Numbered from the stretch's first letter, positions 32,023 through 40,945 are shown. The stretch is DNA of 49,764 nt from Clostridiaceae bacterium (GCA_016280595.1 JAEEHB010000018.1:1-49764); one strand, 5' to 3'. Notes: a model not told the origin generated them from the letters alone. Made by a program: numbers and translations.

Positions 32023-33517
32023 TGAAATCAACAGAGAATCCGAATCTCTCAATATGAATCAGGCGTATATGAACCGCCTTTTCTGCACCACCAAAGAGCG
32101 CATCGCCTATATCGGCACAAAGGCACTGGGCGAACTGAAACTCGATAAATTCGATGTCGGCTCGGATATCTGGCTTTACAAAATTCTCGGCGTTGAGCCC
32201 AAAGGATACGCCAAGGCGACAGCCGCTCTTGCCGTTTACGATATGGTAAACGACCCCGTCTCAGCCGCCATCATAGATAATATGCGCACACGCTGGGGCA
32301 AGTTTAAGCCGTTTCAGTATCTCTCTCTCATACCGAGCATAATCTCGGGCCTTTACACCTGCTTCCTGCCGCTGATTGCCACCTACTTCGGGCTGAGCAC
32401 GGGGCAGAAACTGATAGCCTATATGGTGCTTCAGTATTTCAACGAAACCATAGGCGCGTTTTTCGGGGGCGGCGGATATATCGAAAATGTGTTTACGCCC
32501 AATCCCAATGAACGAACGAGCCTGCTCGTTTCGTCAAATTTCGTTTCGAGTTTTATCACCAAACTGCCCGGTCAGATTATGGGTGTGCTCTATGACCTGA
32601 TAGCAAACGGCAAAATGAAAGCCAGCATCACGAAAATCTTTGTGATATTCAAAACCATCATATGGATTATCGCTCTGATACCAAACATCTTCTGGATTTT
32701 TGTCAGCAAAGAGAGAGTACCGCAGAGCGAAAAACCGCCTCACCCGTTAAAAGGCATACTCTCCGTATTCCGCAACAGACCTCTGCTCATCTACACGCTC
32801 ACGGGCCTTATCGGCGGCATAGACATAGGCTCGGGCGAAGACCTTTACTACAACGACGTGCTGCGCTTCAATATGCTGCCTACCGTTGCCGGCATACCGG
32901 GAATGCCAGTTTCATACGCTTCATACGCCCTCGCCCCGAAATTCAGGGAGAGATTTTCAACCAAGATGCTCTGGTATTTTTCAAGCGGCTCAATCTTCGT
33001 CAGCGAAGCGCTCTTCTTCCTGACGGGTCTTATAGGCGGCAAAGAAAAGGGCTTTTATCAGAAGAAACTGCCTATGTCAATCGCCTTCGGCGCGGGCAAT
33101 ATACTCGAAATGGTCTTCTACGCCACAAAGGGTATAGTCGGCAAAGAGATTGAGTTTGAAGTGCTCGACTACTGCGAGTGGAAAAATGATTTCCGCGTGG
33201 AAGCAACCATAAAACTTATGAGCAACTACTTCACCAAGATTAAAGACGCGATTTTAAGAATCGTAAACGCGCATCTGCTTCAGGACTGGGCAAACTACGA
33301 AATAGGCGAAACAGCCATACAGACTCAGGAAACAAAATGGCGCCTTTTCCTCATAGCGTTCGGCCCTCACCTCATTTTTGACTTCCTCGCTCTGCTCCCG
33401 ATGATCTTCTATAATATCGATAAAGACACCAGAGAGCGCATGTACCTCGACCTCGAAAAAGCAAGGTCAAAGAGAGCGCTTATGGAAAAAATGATGGCAG
33501 ACGAAAAAGACGCGTAA
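32015..33517 (+). CDS. GPH-family (MelB-like) sugar:cation symporter
   Basis: 500 aa, about 10-12 hydrophobic segments. The family hallmark is clear: AVYDMVNDPVSAAIIDNMRT followed by RWGKFKPFQ (loop 2-3, with the cation-site Asp), and LDYCEWKNDFRVEA (the D-Y-x-E-W-K-T-G-x-R-x-E loop). An N-terminal cytoplasmic extension (about 60 residues) and a charged C-terminal tail are present. It likely imports a glycoside together with H+ or Na+. Last gene of the five-gene operon, followed by a strong terminator. Confidence 0.85.
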   Translation: MADEINRESESLNMNQAYMNRLFCTTKERIAYIGTKALGELKLDKFDVGSDIWLYKILGVEPKGYAKATAALAVYDMVNDPVSAAIIDNMRTRWGKFKPFQYLSLIPSIISGLYTCFLPLIATYFGLSTGQKLIAYMVLQYFNETIGAFFGGGGYIENVFTPNPNERTSLLVSSNFVSSFITKLPGQIMGVLYDLIANGKMKASITKIFVIFKTIIWIIALIPNIFWIFVSKERVPQSEKPPHPLKGILSVFRNRPLLIYTLTGLIGGIDIGSGEDLYYNDVLRFNMLPTVAGIPGMPVSYASYALAPKFRERFSTKMLWYFSSGSIFVSEALFFLTGLIGGKEKGFYQKKLPMSIAFGAGNILEMVFYATKGIVGKEIEFEVLDYCEWKNDFRVEATIKLMSNYFTKIKDAILRIVNAHLLQDWANYEIGETAIQTQETKWRLFLIAFGPHLIFDFLALLPMIFYNIDKDTRERMYLDLEKARSKRALMEKMMADEKDA

Positions 33518-33532
33518 AAAGTGTAAAATCAA

Positions 33533-33565
33533 GGACTGCGAGCGTTAAACTCGCAGTCCCTTTTT
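33533..33565. terminator. rho-independent terminator between convergent genes
   Basis: Perfect GGACTGCGAG/CTCGCAGTCC stem, loop CGTTAAA, then CTTTTTG. It ends the 27569-33517 operon. The minus strand also offers a short TTGATTTTA run for the LRR gene. Confidence 0.85.
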
Positions 33566-33581
33566 GTGTTAAATTGTTTTT

Positions 33582-36269
33582 TTACGGATTTGCGGGGCCT
33601 ATCGCAGGCCCATCGCCGCCGTTGCCGCCGCCGTTACCGCTGGTCTGACTGCCGAAATAAAGTTCGGCGTACTTCGAGTAGTTGCACAGCGCTTTGCAGA
33701 CGTTGATAAGAGCGTCTGAGAAAGTGCCCTCGGGAGCGGTAAGCACCTGATATGCGTAGCTGAGCGCGCAGCCGGACCAGGTGTTCACGTTATTTGACAT
33801 GCTGCCGTCATACACGCGCACGGTGTATGTGGTGCTCAGGTTGGGCGAAGCGATATCGGTGAGTTCAACATACCATTTGCCGTTTTTCTCTACCGGTGTA
33901 AGCTGTGCACCTGTTTCGCCGTATTTATCGCCGTAAGCCCTGAAGATATAACCGTCAATGCTCTTGCCTTCGGGCAGGGTGAAATAATACCTGATTGAAG
34001 TCTTTGTGAGAAGCACGAGGCTCATACCCACATAGTCAACACCGCCGTTGTTTTCGAGAGTGAGCGGGCAGGTTCCTGCGGTTGCGTTATCAAGGGTGTC
34101 GGTATAAGCGGTGATAACGGCAGGGGTAAAATCGCCCTGCGGGTCAAAGAGTTCGTGAGCGCGGTAACCGTATTCGGCAAGCGCGCCGCACACTTTGACA
34201 AGGTCCGCGTTATCTGCATAATCCTGAACTGTCTGCTCAAGGAATTCGTTAACGGTCATCTCTCCGCATACGATAAAGCCGGTGCCTGTGTTGACGGCAA
34301 CGGTTATCTCCTTGGAAATATCCGCCGCGGGGACCGAGCAGGTGAATTTGTAAAGAGTTTCGCCGTTAAGGCCCTGAATGTTTTCAGCGGAATTTAGTGA
34401 GATGGCAGAGGTGGAGGTTTTATCATCATAAGTGAATCTTGCGTAGGTGTCGGCATTTGCGCCCGGAACATCAATATATACATTGAAGCCGATGTCGCCG
34501 CCGAGAGTGAAGTTCACCGCTCCTATCTGAATACTGCCGTCGGGGAAATGAAGATCGGCGTTTGAAAGATTATCGTTGCCGGTTTCAATATTTATCGCGC
34601 TCCACTGAGCGGGAGTGCCGCTGAAATAAACATCGGTAATGCCGCCGCAGGTGTCAAAAGCGTAAGCGCCGATTTCGCCGATACTTGCGGGCAGAGTGAT
34701 TGTTTTGAGGTTTCCGTAATGCTGAAACGCGTAATCTTTGATTGCGGTCACGGTGGCGGGCACTTCATAATCATCTTTGCCCGCGTAGTAACCGTAAAGG
34801 CAGTAAATAAGTTCTTCGGGGCTGCCTGCGGCATCTTTTGAGTAAAGCACTCCGTCATTAACGGTAAAATTGCTGTTGTTTTCAGACAGGACTATACTCC
34901 ACAGAGTGGTGCAGCCGGCAAAGGCTCCGTCGCCGATCGATTCAACGCTGTCGGGTATGGTTAAAGAGCGCAGATATGCGTTATTGAAGAAAGCATAATC
35001 GCCTATCGCGGTCACGCCGTCCGGTATTGAATAACTGTAATCCTGCCTTTGCTGGGGATAACAGATCAGTTTTTCGGGGTTGCCGTTTCCGTCACGGGTA
35101 AATAAAACCCAGTCTTCGGCAATGAAGGAACTGTTTCCGTCTTCAACATAAAGCCCGGAAAGATTGGGTAAGCCCTTGAAGGCGCTGTCCGCAATATATG
35201 TGACGGTTGAAGGGATTGTAACCGTTGAGGCGTTAAGATTTCCTTTGAGCGATTCGCCGCCCGAAACAAACAGCACCGCCGTAGAGGGAAACGCGTTTGT
35301 CAGAGTGCAATCCGGCACAAAGGCAGTGGTTAAATTTGTATAGGAAGCGAAAGCGCCCTGCGCTATTGAAGATACATTTCTTGAAAGAATCTGTGAGGGG
35401 ATTTCTATTGCTGTGTCATCTGTTTTGCCGTAAGCCCCTATTATCTCAATTCTACCACCGGTTACACCGTATGTTATCATTCTTCCATGTGAATTGGACA
35501 CCCTGGCATATTCCGTATCATAATCCGAAATATCGGCGGAATACGGCACATAAAATGTTTCTAAACTATTGCATGCGTTAAAAGCAAAGTCTCCGATATT
35601 CTGAGTGCTTTCAACGCTCGGAGGGATAACAACGGACTGCAAACTGTCGCATCTGAAAAACGCAGATTCTCCTATTGACTCAAGGCCCGAAGGCAGAGTG
35701 ATTGAGGTTAAAGAGAAGCAACTGAGAAATGCCTTATAACCTATTGTCTCAACGGTGTCGGGCAAAGTAACGGATTCGAGGCTAATACATTCGGCGAATG
35801 TTTCATCTACTATTGCGGTAACGCCCGAAGGAATGTTAACAGATAATAATGATTCGCAGCCCGAAAACGCCGAATGGCCTATCTCAGTGACAGTTGAGGG
35901 GATATTAATGTACGTCATATTCGTACAATTCATAAAAGCGCCGTCACCTATGGAAACAATATTGCAGTCAAAGGAGACGCCCGTGATTGTGTCGCAGTTT
36001 TTAAATGCCGCTCCTGCTATCGCGATAACAGGAATACCGTTGACCATATCGGGAACGGTGATGTTGCCGCCCGCGCCGTTATACTTGGTGATGGTGGCGG
36101 TATTGTCGTAATTGTAATCATACTCATAAGCGCCGTAAACTTCCGCCGAGGCCCTGAGGGTGAAGGAATCAAGCACCTCCGGAATGCCTGCGCCGCCTGC
36201 GGCAACCGAGCCGAGCAGGAGCAGAAGGCAGAGCGAAACGGAAATGAGTTTTTTGAAATTTGCTTTCAT
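33582..36269 (-). CDS. secreted BspA-like leucine-rich repeat (LRR_5) protein, copy 1
   Basis: 895 aa. Signal peptide (KKLISVSLCLLLLLGSVAAG). Residues about 45-570 contain many BspA/LRR_5 repeats of the form I-G-x-x-A-F-x-x-C-x-x-L-x-x-V-x-I-P-x-x-V. A C-terminal domain (about 590-870: VNFTLGGDIGFNVYIDVPGA; NADLVKVCGALAEYGYRAHE; TYTVRVYDG..; INVCKALCNYSKYAELYFG) is shared with the next gene. The end is a Gly/Asn-rich tail (SGNGGGNGGDGPAIGPANP) with no LPxTG. Such proteins bind host or bacterial surfaces. GGAGGTATAAAA precedes the ATG. Confidence 0.88.
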   Translation of the reverse strand: MKANFKKLISVSLCLLLLLGSVAAGGAGIPEVLDSFTLRASAEVYGAYEYDYNYDNTATITKYNGAGGNITVPDMVNGIPVIAIAGAAFKNCDTITGVSFDCNIVSIGDGAFMNCTNMTYINIPSTVTEIGHSAFSGCESLLSVNIPSGVTAIVDETFAECISLESVTLPDTVETIGYKAFLSCFSLTSITLPSGLESIGESAFFRCDSLQSVVIPPSVESTQNIGDFAFNACNSLETFYVPYSADISDYDTEYARVSNSHGRMITYGVTGGRIEIIGAYGKTDDTAIEIPSQILSRNVSSIAQGAFASYTNLTTAFVPDCTLTNAFPSTAVLFVSGGESLKGNLNASTVTIPSTVTYIADSAFKGLPNLSGLYVEDGNSSFIAEDWVLFTRDGNGNPEKLICYPQQRQDYSYSIPDGVTAIGDYAFFNNAYLRSLTIPDSVESIGDGAFAGCTTLWSIVLSENNSNFTVNDGVLYSKDAAGSPEELIYCLYGYYAGKDDYEVPATVTAIKDYAFQHYGNLKTITLPASIGEIGAYAFDTCGGITDVYFSGTPAQWSAINIETGNDNLSNADLHFPDGSIQIGAVNFTLGGDIGFNVYIDVPGANADTYARFTYDDKTSTSAISLNSAENIQGLNGETLYKFTCSVPAADISKEITVAVNTGTGFIVCGEMTVNEFLEQTVQDYADNADLVKVCGALAEYGYRAHELFDPQGDFTPAVITAYTDTLDNATAGTCPLTLENNGGVDYVGMSLVLLTKTSIRYYFTLPEGKSIDGYIFRAYGDKYGETGAQLTPVEKNGKWYVELTDIASPNLSTTYTVRVYDGSMSNNVNTWSGCALSYAYQVLTAPEGTFSDALINVCKALCNYSKYAELYFGSQTSGNGGGNGGDGPAIGPANP

Positions 36270-36351
36270 TTTTATACCTCCGTATTTCGTATTTTATCTA
36301 TGCGAAAAAATATTTTTCGATAAGCAGGAATTCAACCGCCTGTCACGGATG

Positions 36352-38826
36352 TCAGGCAAAATAGACAGCGGCATACTTGCCGTAGTTATAAAGCGCTTTG
36401 CAGGCGTTTATAAGCGCGGAGCCGAAAGTGCCTTCGGGAGCGCCGAGCACCTGATTCACATAGCTGAACGCACTGCCCGTCCAGGTGTTCACGGCATTTT
36501 CGCCCTCATACACACTGACTGTGTAATTTGTTCCGAGTTCAGCCGAAGGAATATCGCTGATTTCAACATACCAGCGTGAGCCCTTCTGCACCGGAGTAAG
36601 CGCCGCGCCGTCATCGCCGAGGCCGGGTCCGGCGGCGGTGAATGAATAATCTTCAATGCTCTTGCCCTTGGGCAGGGTGAAATAAAACCTGATTGCCGTC
36701 TTGGTGCGAAGCACGAGGCTCATGCCGGCATATTTAACTCCGCCGTTGTTTTCAAGAGTGAGCGGATTGTTTGCCGCCGATGCGGCAGTAACCGAATCAA
36801 TGCTGTCCTGATAAGATCTGATGGTTGCGCTGTCAAAATCCTCCTGCGGCTCAAACAGCTCGTGAGCATACCTGCCGTAATCGGCAAGCGCGCCTATAAG
36901 ATTCATAAGATCGGCATCATTGCTGTATTGCGAATCATACTGTAAATACTCAAGGCAGTTGTTTACCGAAAGTTCACCGGCAAATTTGTATCCGCTTCCG
37001 GTAACCACCGTAACGCTGATCGTCTTTGAAACATCCGCGGCAGGAACGGTACAGGTGAATCTGTAAAAAATTCCCTCTTCCCCGCCGTCAATATTTTTTT
37101 CAGAGTCAAGGTTTATCGGGGCGTTAATTGTTTTACCGTCATAAGAAAACTTTGTGTAGGTCTGTTCATCGGCATCAGGTATTTTGAAATAGAGGTTAAC
37201 GCCGATGTCTCCGCCGAGAGTGAAATTCACCGCGCGGATTTCAATGCTGTCATCAGCGAAACGCAGGGCGTTGAACAGGGCATCGTTTCCGTGCTGACTT
37301 ACATTAACGGCGTTCCACTGCTCACGGGTGCCCTCATAAAAGGCCTCCGACAGAGAATCACAATCCACAAAGGCATATGAATCTATTCCGGTAACACTTG
37401 CAGGGATATTGATGCTGCCGAGTCCGGAGCAGGCATAAAATACACCTCCGCCAATCGTTTCAAGCCCCGAGGGTAAAACTGCTTGCGTAATATTTCTTCT
37501 GTATTCAAAAACATTATCCGCAATACAGACGGTGTTATTTTTCAGCGTTACTTTGCCCTCAATATCCGGCACCGCAACAACAGCGTATGATACATTTCGT
37601 GATGAAATATAAAAAACACCGTTTTCCGCATTGGAAGCGTCATTGCAATATCCGCAGTTTTTAAACGCGTTTGGACCGATGCGTCTGATACTGTCACTGT
37701 TGACGGCTATAACATTCAGCGATTCGCAGTTGTTGAAAGCCTCAACTCCTATTTCGGTTACGCCGGCCGGAATGGTGATGCTGAGCAGTGATGTGTTTTG
37801 AAAAGCGTAATCGCCGATTGATGTGACCGTGTCGGGAATGCCGAAAGCGGTCATCGACGCATAACTATTGAACGCACTCTCAGCAATAGAGGTAATCTCC
37901 ACTCCGGAGGGAGTAACAGAAAGGTTTGTGCCCTTCATAAGCGTTTTTGTCTCGGTGTCAATCAGGCAGTTTTCCACCGCCTTATACTTAGCGTTACCCT
38001 CGGCAACGGTAATATATTTCAGAGATGTGCATCTGTCAAGTGCAGATCGGTCAATTGACACGGCAGTTGAAGGGAACGATACTCTTTCAAGAGAATTGCA
38101 AGCTTTGAAGGCACCCTCAGCAATCTCTGTCACGCCCTCGGGGACGGCAACCTCCTTGAGAGATTGACAATGATAAAATGACCTATATCCAATAGTTTTA
38201 AGGGTTGACGGAAGAATTACTCCTGTGATGCCGCCGCAGTAATCGAAAGAATATTGACGCAAAGAGGTAACGGTATAAGAGTAAATCTCAGACGGAACCT
38301 CCGGAACACCGGTCACGGATTTGTCGCAGTCTGTTATTTCGGCTGTTGAGTCGGTTTCGTTTACGGTGAAAGTAAAAGGAGCGTAATAATATTTTATGGC
38401 TGACTGATTAAACGAATCGTTACCCGTGCTGTCAACCGCCAGAGCGCCGGGACGCCCGTAATAATAAATATCCGATAATCTGCAGCCGTCAAATGCGTTT
38501 GCTCCGACAGAGACAACGCTTGCCGGGATGAAAAGCTTATCGATATAATTCACGCCGCTGAACGCGCCGGCTCCGATTTCCTTTACCGGCAGGCCTTCGG
38601 CCTCCTCCGGGATGGTGATGGATTCGCTCTCACCGGTATAAGCCGTGACAACAGCGTAATCCTCTTCATAACTGAAGGTGAAATCTTCACTGTCGTTTTC
38701 TGCCGAGGCCTTGAGGGTGAAAGAATCAAGCGCCTCAGAAATGCCCGCGCCGCCTGCGGCAACCGAGCCGAGCAGGAGCAGAAGGCAGAGCGAAACGGAA
38801 ATGAGTTTTCTGAGATTTGCTTTCAT
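36352..38826 (-). CDS. secreted BspA-like LRR_5 protein, copy 2
   Basis: 824 aa. The first 42 residues are nearly identical to copy 1 (KLISVSLCLLLLLGSVAAGG), as is the underlying DNA. LRR_5 repeats fill about 45-510, more diverged and with other spacing than copy 1. The C-terminal domain (about 535-824) is homologous but lacks the Gly-rich tail and ends at NYGKYAAVYFA. A tandem duplication with a conserved signal peptide and C-domain and divergent repeats suggests ligand diversification. An 82 bp gap separates it from copy 1; it lies 27 bp after the S26 peptidase gene is excluded (opposite end), on the same strand downstream of that cassette. Confidence 0.88.
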   Translation of the reverse strand: MKANLRKLISVSLCLLLLLGSVAAGGAGISEALDSFTLKASAENDSEDFTFSYEEDYAVVTAYTGESESITIPEEAEGLPVKEIGAGAFSGVNYIDKLFIPASVVSVGANAFDGCRLSDIYYYGRPGALAVDSTGNDSFNQSAIKYYYAPFTFTVNETDSTAEITDCDKSVTGVPEVPSEIYSYTVTSLRQYSFDYCGGITGVILPSTLKTIGYRSFYHCQSLKEVAVPEGVTEIAEGAFKACNSLERVSFPSTAVSIDRSALDRCTSLKYITVAEGNAKYKAVENCLIDTETKTLMKGTNLSVTPSGVEITSIAESAFNSYASMTAFGIPDTVTSIGDYAFQNTSLLSITIPAGVTEIGVEAFNNCESLNVIAVNSDSIRRIGPNAFKNCGYCNDASNAENGVFYISSRNVSYAVVAVPDIEGKVTLKNNTVCIADNVFEYRRNITQAVLPSGLETIGGGVFYACSGLGSINIPASVTGIDSYAFVDCDSLSEAFYEGTREQWNAVNVSQHGNDALFNALRFADDSIEIRAVNFTLGGDIGVNLYFKIPDADEQTYTKFSYDGKTINAPINLDSEKNIDGGEEGIFYRFTCTVPAADVSKTISVTVVTGSGYKFAGELSVNNCLEYLQYDSQYSNDADLMNLIGALADYGRYAHELFEPQEDFDSATIRSYQDSIDSVTAASAANNPLTLENNGGVKYAGMSLVLRTKTAIRFYFTLPKGKSIEDYSFTAAGPGLGDDGAALTPVQKGSRWYVEISDIPSAELGTNYTVSVYEGENAVNTWTGSAFSYVNQVLGAPEGTFGSALINACKALYNYGKYAAVYFA

Positions 38827-38853
38827 TTTTTATACCTCCGTAATTTGCGAATT

Positions 38854-39291
38854 TCATTTATGAGAAAATATGTTTTTTGATAAGTGCGCGGCCTTTTTGA
38901 GGGCGATTCTCACCGGGAAAAGCCGGGTGCAGAAAGCGCTGTAAAGCCGGTAGGGCGCGTCTTTTACGCTGTAGGTTTTGCCGCCGCGCGTAAACGAGGT
39001 CATCACCCCGAGTATGTTTTCCTCCTTCACGCCGTATTCCCGCTTTGTGAGATTATCGCCGAGCAGGATATAGCCGTTTTCGTCTTTGCCGACTATCCTG
39101 TGAAGCACAAGTGCGCCGGAAGCCCTGCGGTAAAGCACCACATCGCCGGGGCTGTAAGGCGGCGGAAGATTTTCAACGGTGAAAACATCTTTACCCTGCC
39201 TGAGCAGAGGTTTCATACTCGTGCCGGTGTTTGAGTAAGTGACGCTGCCGTTTTCATTGAGATACGCCTCAATATCGGTGAGTTTATTCAT
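38854..39291 (-). CDS. S24/S26-family (signal-peptidase-I-like) peptidase
   Basis: 145 aa from the ATG at 39291 (AGGTG six bases upstream); a GTG at 39300 is the alternative. TGTSMKPLLRQGKDVF holds the nucleophile Ser25 (S-M-x-P motif). SPGDVVLYRR and LVLHRIVGKDENGYILLGDN hold the rest of the fold. A His (H64) sits where SipW/archaeal-type enzymes have the general base, so a Ser-His mechanism is likely. There is no N-terminal membrane anchor; a weak hydrophobic stretch lies near the C-terminus. It overlaps the PqqD-like gene by 8 bp, so the three-gene cassette is tightly coupled. Its substrate may be an unseen peptide. Confidence 0.75.
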   Translation of the reverse strand: MNKLTDIEAYLNENGSVTYSNTGTSMKPLLRQGKDVFTVENLPPPYSPGDVVLYRRASGALVLHRIVGKDENGYILLGDNLTKREYGVKEENILGVMTSFTRGGKTYSVKDAPYRLYSAFCTRLFPVRIALKKAAHLSKNIFSHK

Positions 39292-39544
39292 CGAGGGCAC
39301 CTGTTTCTCTCAGGGCGGCAAGCACACTGTCAACATCTTTTTCTATTGTTTCGCGCGGCGCGTCAAAGCGCTCAAGCATAGCGTCAATAAGCGCCTCGCG
39401 GGTAATCTCGCTTTTAAGCAGGGAAATTATCGCGCCGAAGGTGGCGTTGCCCTTGATAAGCCCGGCGAAATCCGAGCCGCCCGCAGGCACAAGCAGGGAT
39501 TCATCAGCCGTATTGTATGAGATAAAGTTGCTTTTGATTTTCAT
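39284..39544 (-). CDS. PqqD-like RRE peptide-binding protein
   Basis: 86 aa, the typical size of PqqD. Pattern: a short beta start (IKSNFISYNTADESLLVPAG), then GNATFGAIISLLKSEITREA and LIDAMLERFDAPRETIEKDV with DSVLAALRETGAL, matching the winged HTH of the RRE (RiPP recognition element). Such proteins carry the leader of a ribosomal peptide to its modifying enzymes. The gene starts five bases after the kinase-like gene and overlaps the peptidase gene. No radical SAM or cyclase gene is adjacent. Confidence 0.8.
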   Translation of the reverse strand: MKIKSNFISYNTADESLLVPAGGSDFAGLIKGNATFGAIISLLKSEITREALIDAMLERFDAPRETIEKDVDSVLAALRETGALDE

Positions 39545-39548
39545 TTTA

Positions 39549-40280
39549 TTATCCTCTCAGTGTTTCATATGCAAGCCGCGCGGCATCAATATCGGGCGTG
39601 CACGACAGGCGGTAAAGCATAACCGAAGACGCGAGCGAATCAACCAGAGCCAGAGTGCGCTCAAGGGCGGCACTGTCAGCCGGGCGGTAAGTCTGCTGAA
39701 TGAGCATGGGCAGCGCCTCGCTTTTGGTAACGGGCACAATGCGGTTTTCATCCGCTCTTTCCAGGATACAGACTGCCCTCACGGGAGCCGAAATATTCGC
39801 GCTCAGGTGATGCTTGCCGTCCCACGGGGTGCCGTAAGCGGTGACTCTGCCGTTTTCAATATGAATAAGAGGTTTATCGTCGTTGATGATAACCGCCTCG
39901 TCGCCGAGCAGCTGCTTCCACAGTGCGGCGTGAGTGGATTTGCCCGTGCCGCTTTTCGCCGTGAAGAGATAAGCCTCGCCGTCAACGGCAAGAGCCGAAG
40001 AGTGAAACAGCACCGTGCCGTAATAGGGCATCTTCTCACAGATTTTGCGGTAAACGGCAAACTGCTCAAAAAAGGAATCGGGATGGTCGGTGAAAGTTAT
40101 GCCCTCAAGCGCCGCCTCGCGCTGTGCTTTCGCGCGCTCGAATTCGATATCTGCGGGCGAAACCTCAGCCGCAAAATCGGGATTTCCGCCGCAGCGGTAA
40201 GGCGCGCACATATCGTGAATATCCTGATACAGCCCGGTGATTTCTATTATTTTTTCGGCAAAGGCGTAAGTATCCGTCAT
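39549..40280 (-). CDS. HPr kinase-like P-loop protein
   Basis: 243 aa. The central P-loop is AKSGTGKST (108-116), followed by INDDKPLIHIENGRVTAYGT and PWDGKHHL, the order seen in HprK C-terminal domains and in PEPCK-like folds. The HprK N-terminal domain is missing. Stand-alone HprK-like proteins next to PqqD-like and peptidase genes occur in RiPP loci, where one (in the paeninodin lasso peptide family) phosphorylates the peptide. Here it heads the kinase-RRE-peptidase cassette. Phosphorylation of a peptide is inferred, not shown. Confidence 0.75.
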   Translation of the reverse strand: MTDTYAFAEKIIEITGLYQDIHDMCAPYRCGGNPDFAAEVSPADIEFERAKAQREAALEGITFTDHPDSFFEQFAVYRKICEKMPYYGTVLFHSSALAVDGEAYLFTAKSGTGKSTHAALWKQLLGDEAVIINDDKPLIHIENGRVTAYGTPWDGKHHLSANISAPVRAVCILERADENRIVPVTKSEALPMLIQQTYRPADSAALERTLALVDSLASSVMLYRLSCTPDIDAARLAYETLRG

Positions 40281-40387
40281 ATAAGAAAAACCTCAACAGT
40301 ATTTCAGTTTATTATATAACTTTATATATAAGATTGTCAAATAGAAATAGTATTAATAGGGAAATAATAATATAGGGGTAAGAAGTA

Positions 40388-40567
40388 CTGTCATTCCGGA
40401 CCTGTCGGGGAATCTGCACATAGATCCTTCTACTCGCTCCGCAACCCCTCAGAAACATAGTCGCCCTGCTCACCGGTTCGTTTCGCAGTTCTCCTTGTTT
40501 CTTCATCTCAGCGTAACGCCTTTATCTGCCACACGCAGCGGCGTTACGCTTCGACCCAGGATGACAG
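40388..40567 (+). repeat. dispersed repeat (CTGTCATTCC...GGATGACAG), long or interrupted copy
   Basis: It begins CTGTCATTCCGGACCTGTCG and ends CCCAGGATGACAG, the same borders as the 71 bp copy at 40621. Between them lies extra sequence of about 110 bases with a GCGTAACGCC..GGCGTTACGC inverted repeat. Similar 'patient' palindromic repeats are common between genes in many gut bacteria. Confidence 0.65.
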
Positions 40568-40620
40568 AGTGTTATTGGTCAGCACTCATCCCGTAGGGGC
40601 GCGCACTATAAAACAACAAA

Positions 40621-40691
40621 CTGTCATTCCGAGCCTGTCGAGGAATCTAAGCGTAGATCCTTCGACTCGCTCCGCTCGTTCAGGATGACAG
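40621..40691 (+). repeat. dispersed palindromic repeat, short copy
   Basis: CTGTCATTCCGAGCCTGTCG through CTCGTTCAGGATGACAG. The ends are inverted (CTGTCAT-CC) and the middle contains GACTCGCTCCGCTCGTTC. It matches the 40388 copy at both ends. It is a candidate non-autonomous mobile or REP-like element; no transposase is near. Confidence 0.7.
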
Positions 40692-40726
40692 TAGGGCACA
40701 TACCACCCGTAATGCCCTGCCAAAGC

Positions 40727-40761
40727 GTGAATAACTGCGTGAATAACTTGTGAATAACTGC
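40727..40761. repeat. three direct GTGAATAACT(TG)C repeats, DnaA-box-like
   Basis: GTGAATAACTGC (40727), GTGAATAACTT (40739) and GTGAATAACTGC (40750). The complements read TTATTCAC-G/A; one is TTATTCACA, which fits the DnaA-box consensus TTATNCACA. Spacing is 11-12 bp. Function unknown. Confidence 0.55.
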
Positions 40762-40782
40762 GATTTTCGGGCTTAAACCCTC

Positions 40783-40884
40783 ATTTTGTGAGGTTCAAGA
40801 ACATCATTTTTTGCGGTTCAAGACCGTTAATTTTTGAGGTTCCGGAACATTAATTTTTGCGGTTCCAGACCCGCAAATTATGAG
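40783..40884. repeat. four imperfect 24 bp repeats (TTTTTG-GGTTC-GA-C)
   Basis: Four successive units share TTTTG(T/C/A)GGTTC followed by AAGA/CGGA/CAGA-C and an A/T-rich end. No coding frame runs through them. Confidence 0.6.
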
Positions 40885-40890
40885 GGGAAT

Positions 40891-40945
40891 TAATACTGAA
40901 AGAATAATACTGAAATATCAATACTGAATGAGTAATACTGAATTA
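40891..40945. repeat. four AATACTGAA repeats, AT-rich
   Basis: TAATACTGAA units start about every 14-15 bases (four copies), followed by an AT-rich stretch with TTATTATTATAATATCG. They lie next to the DnaA-like boxes and the GGTTC repeats. Confidence 0.65.

Noticed and set aside
40312-40506. 64-codon minus-strand frame upstream of the HprK-like gene, considered as a RiPP precursor
   Set aside because: Most of it is translated dispersed repeat (40388 copy); the start has no SD and it lacks a leader-core pattern.
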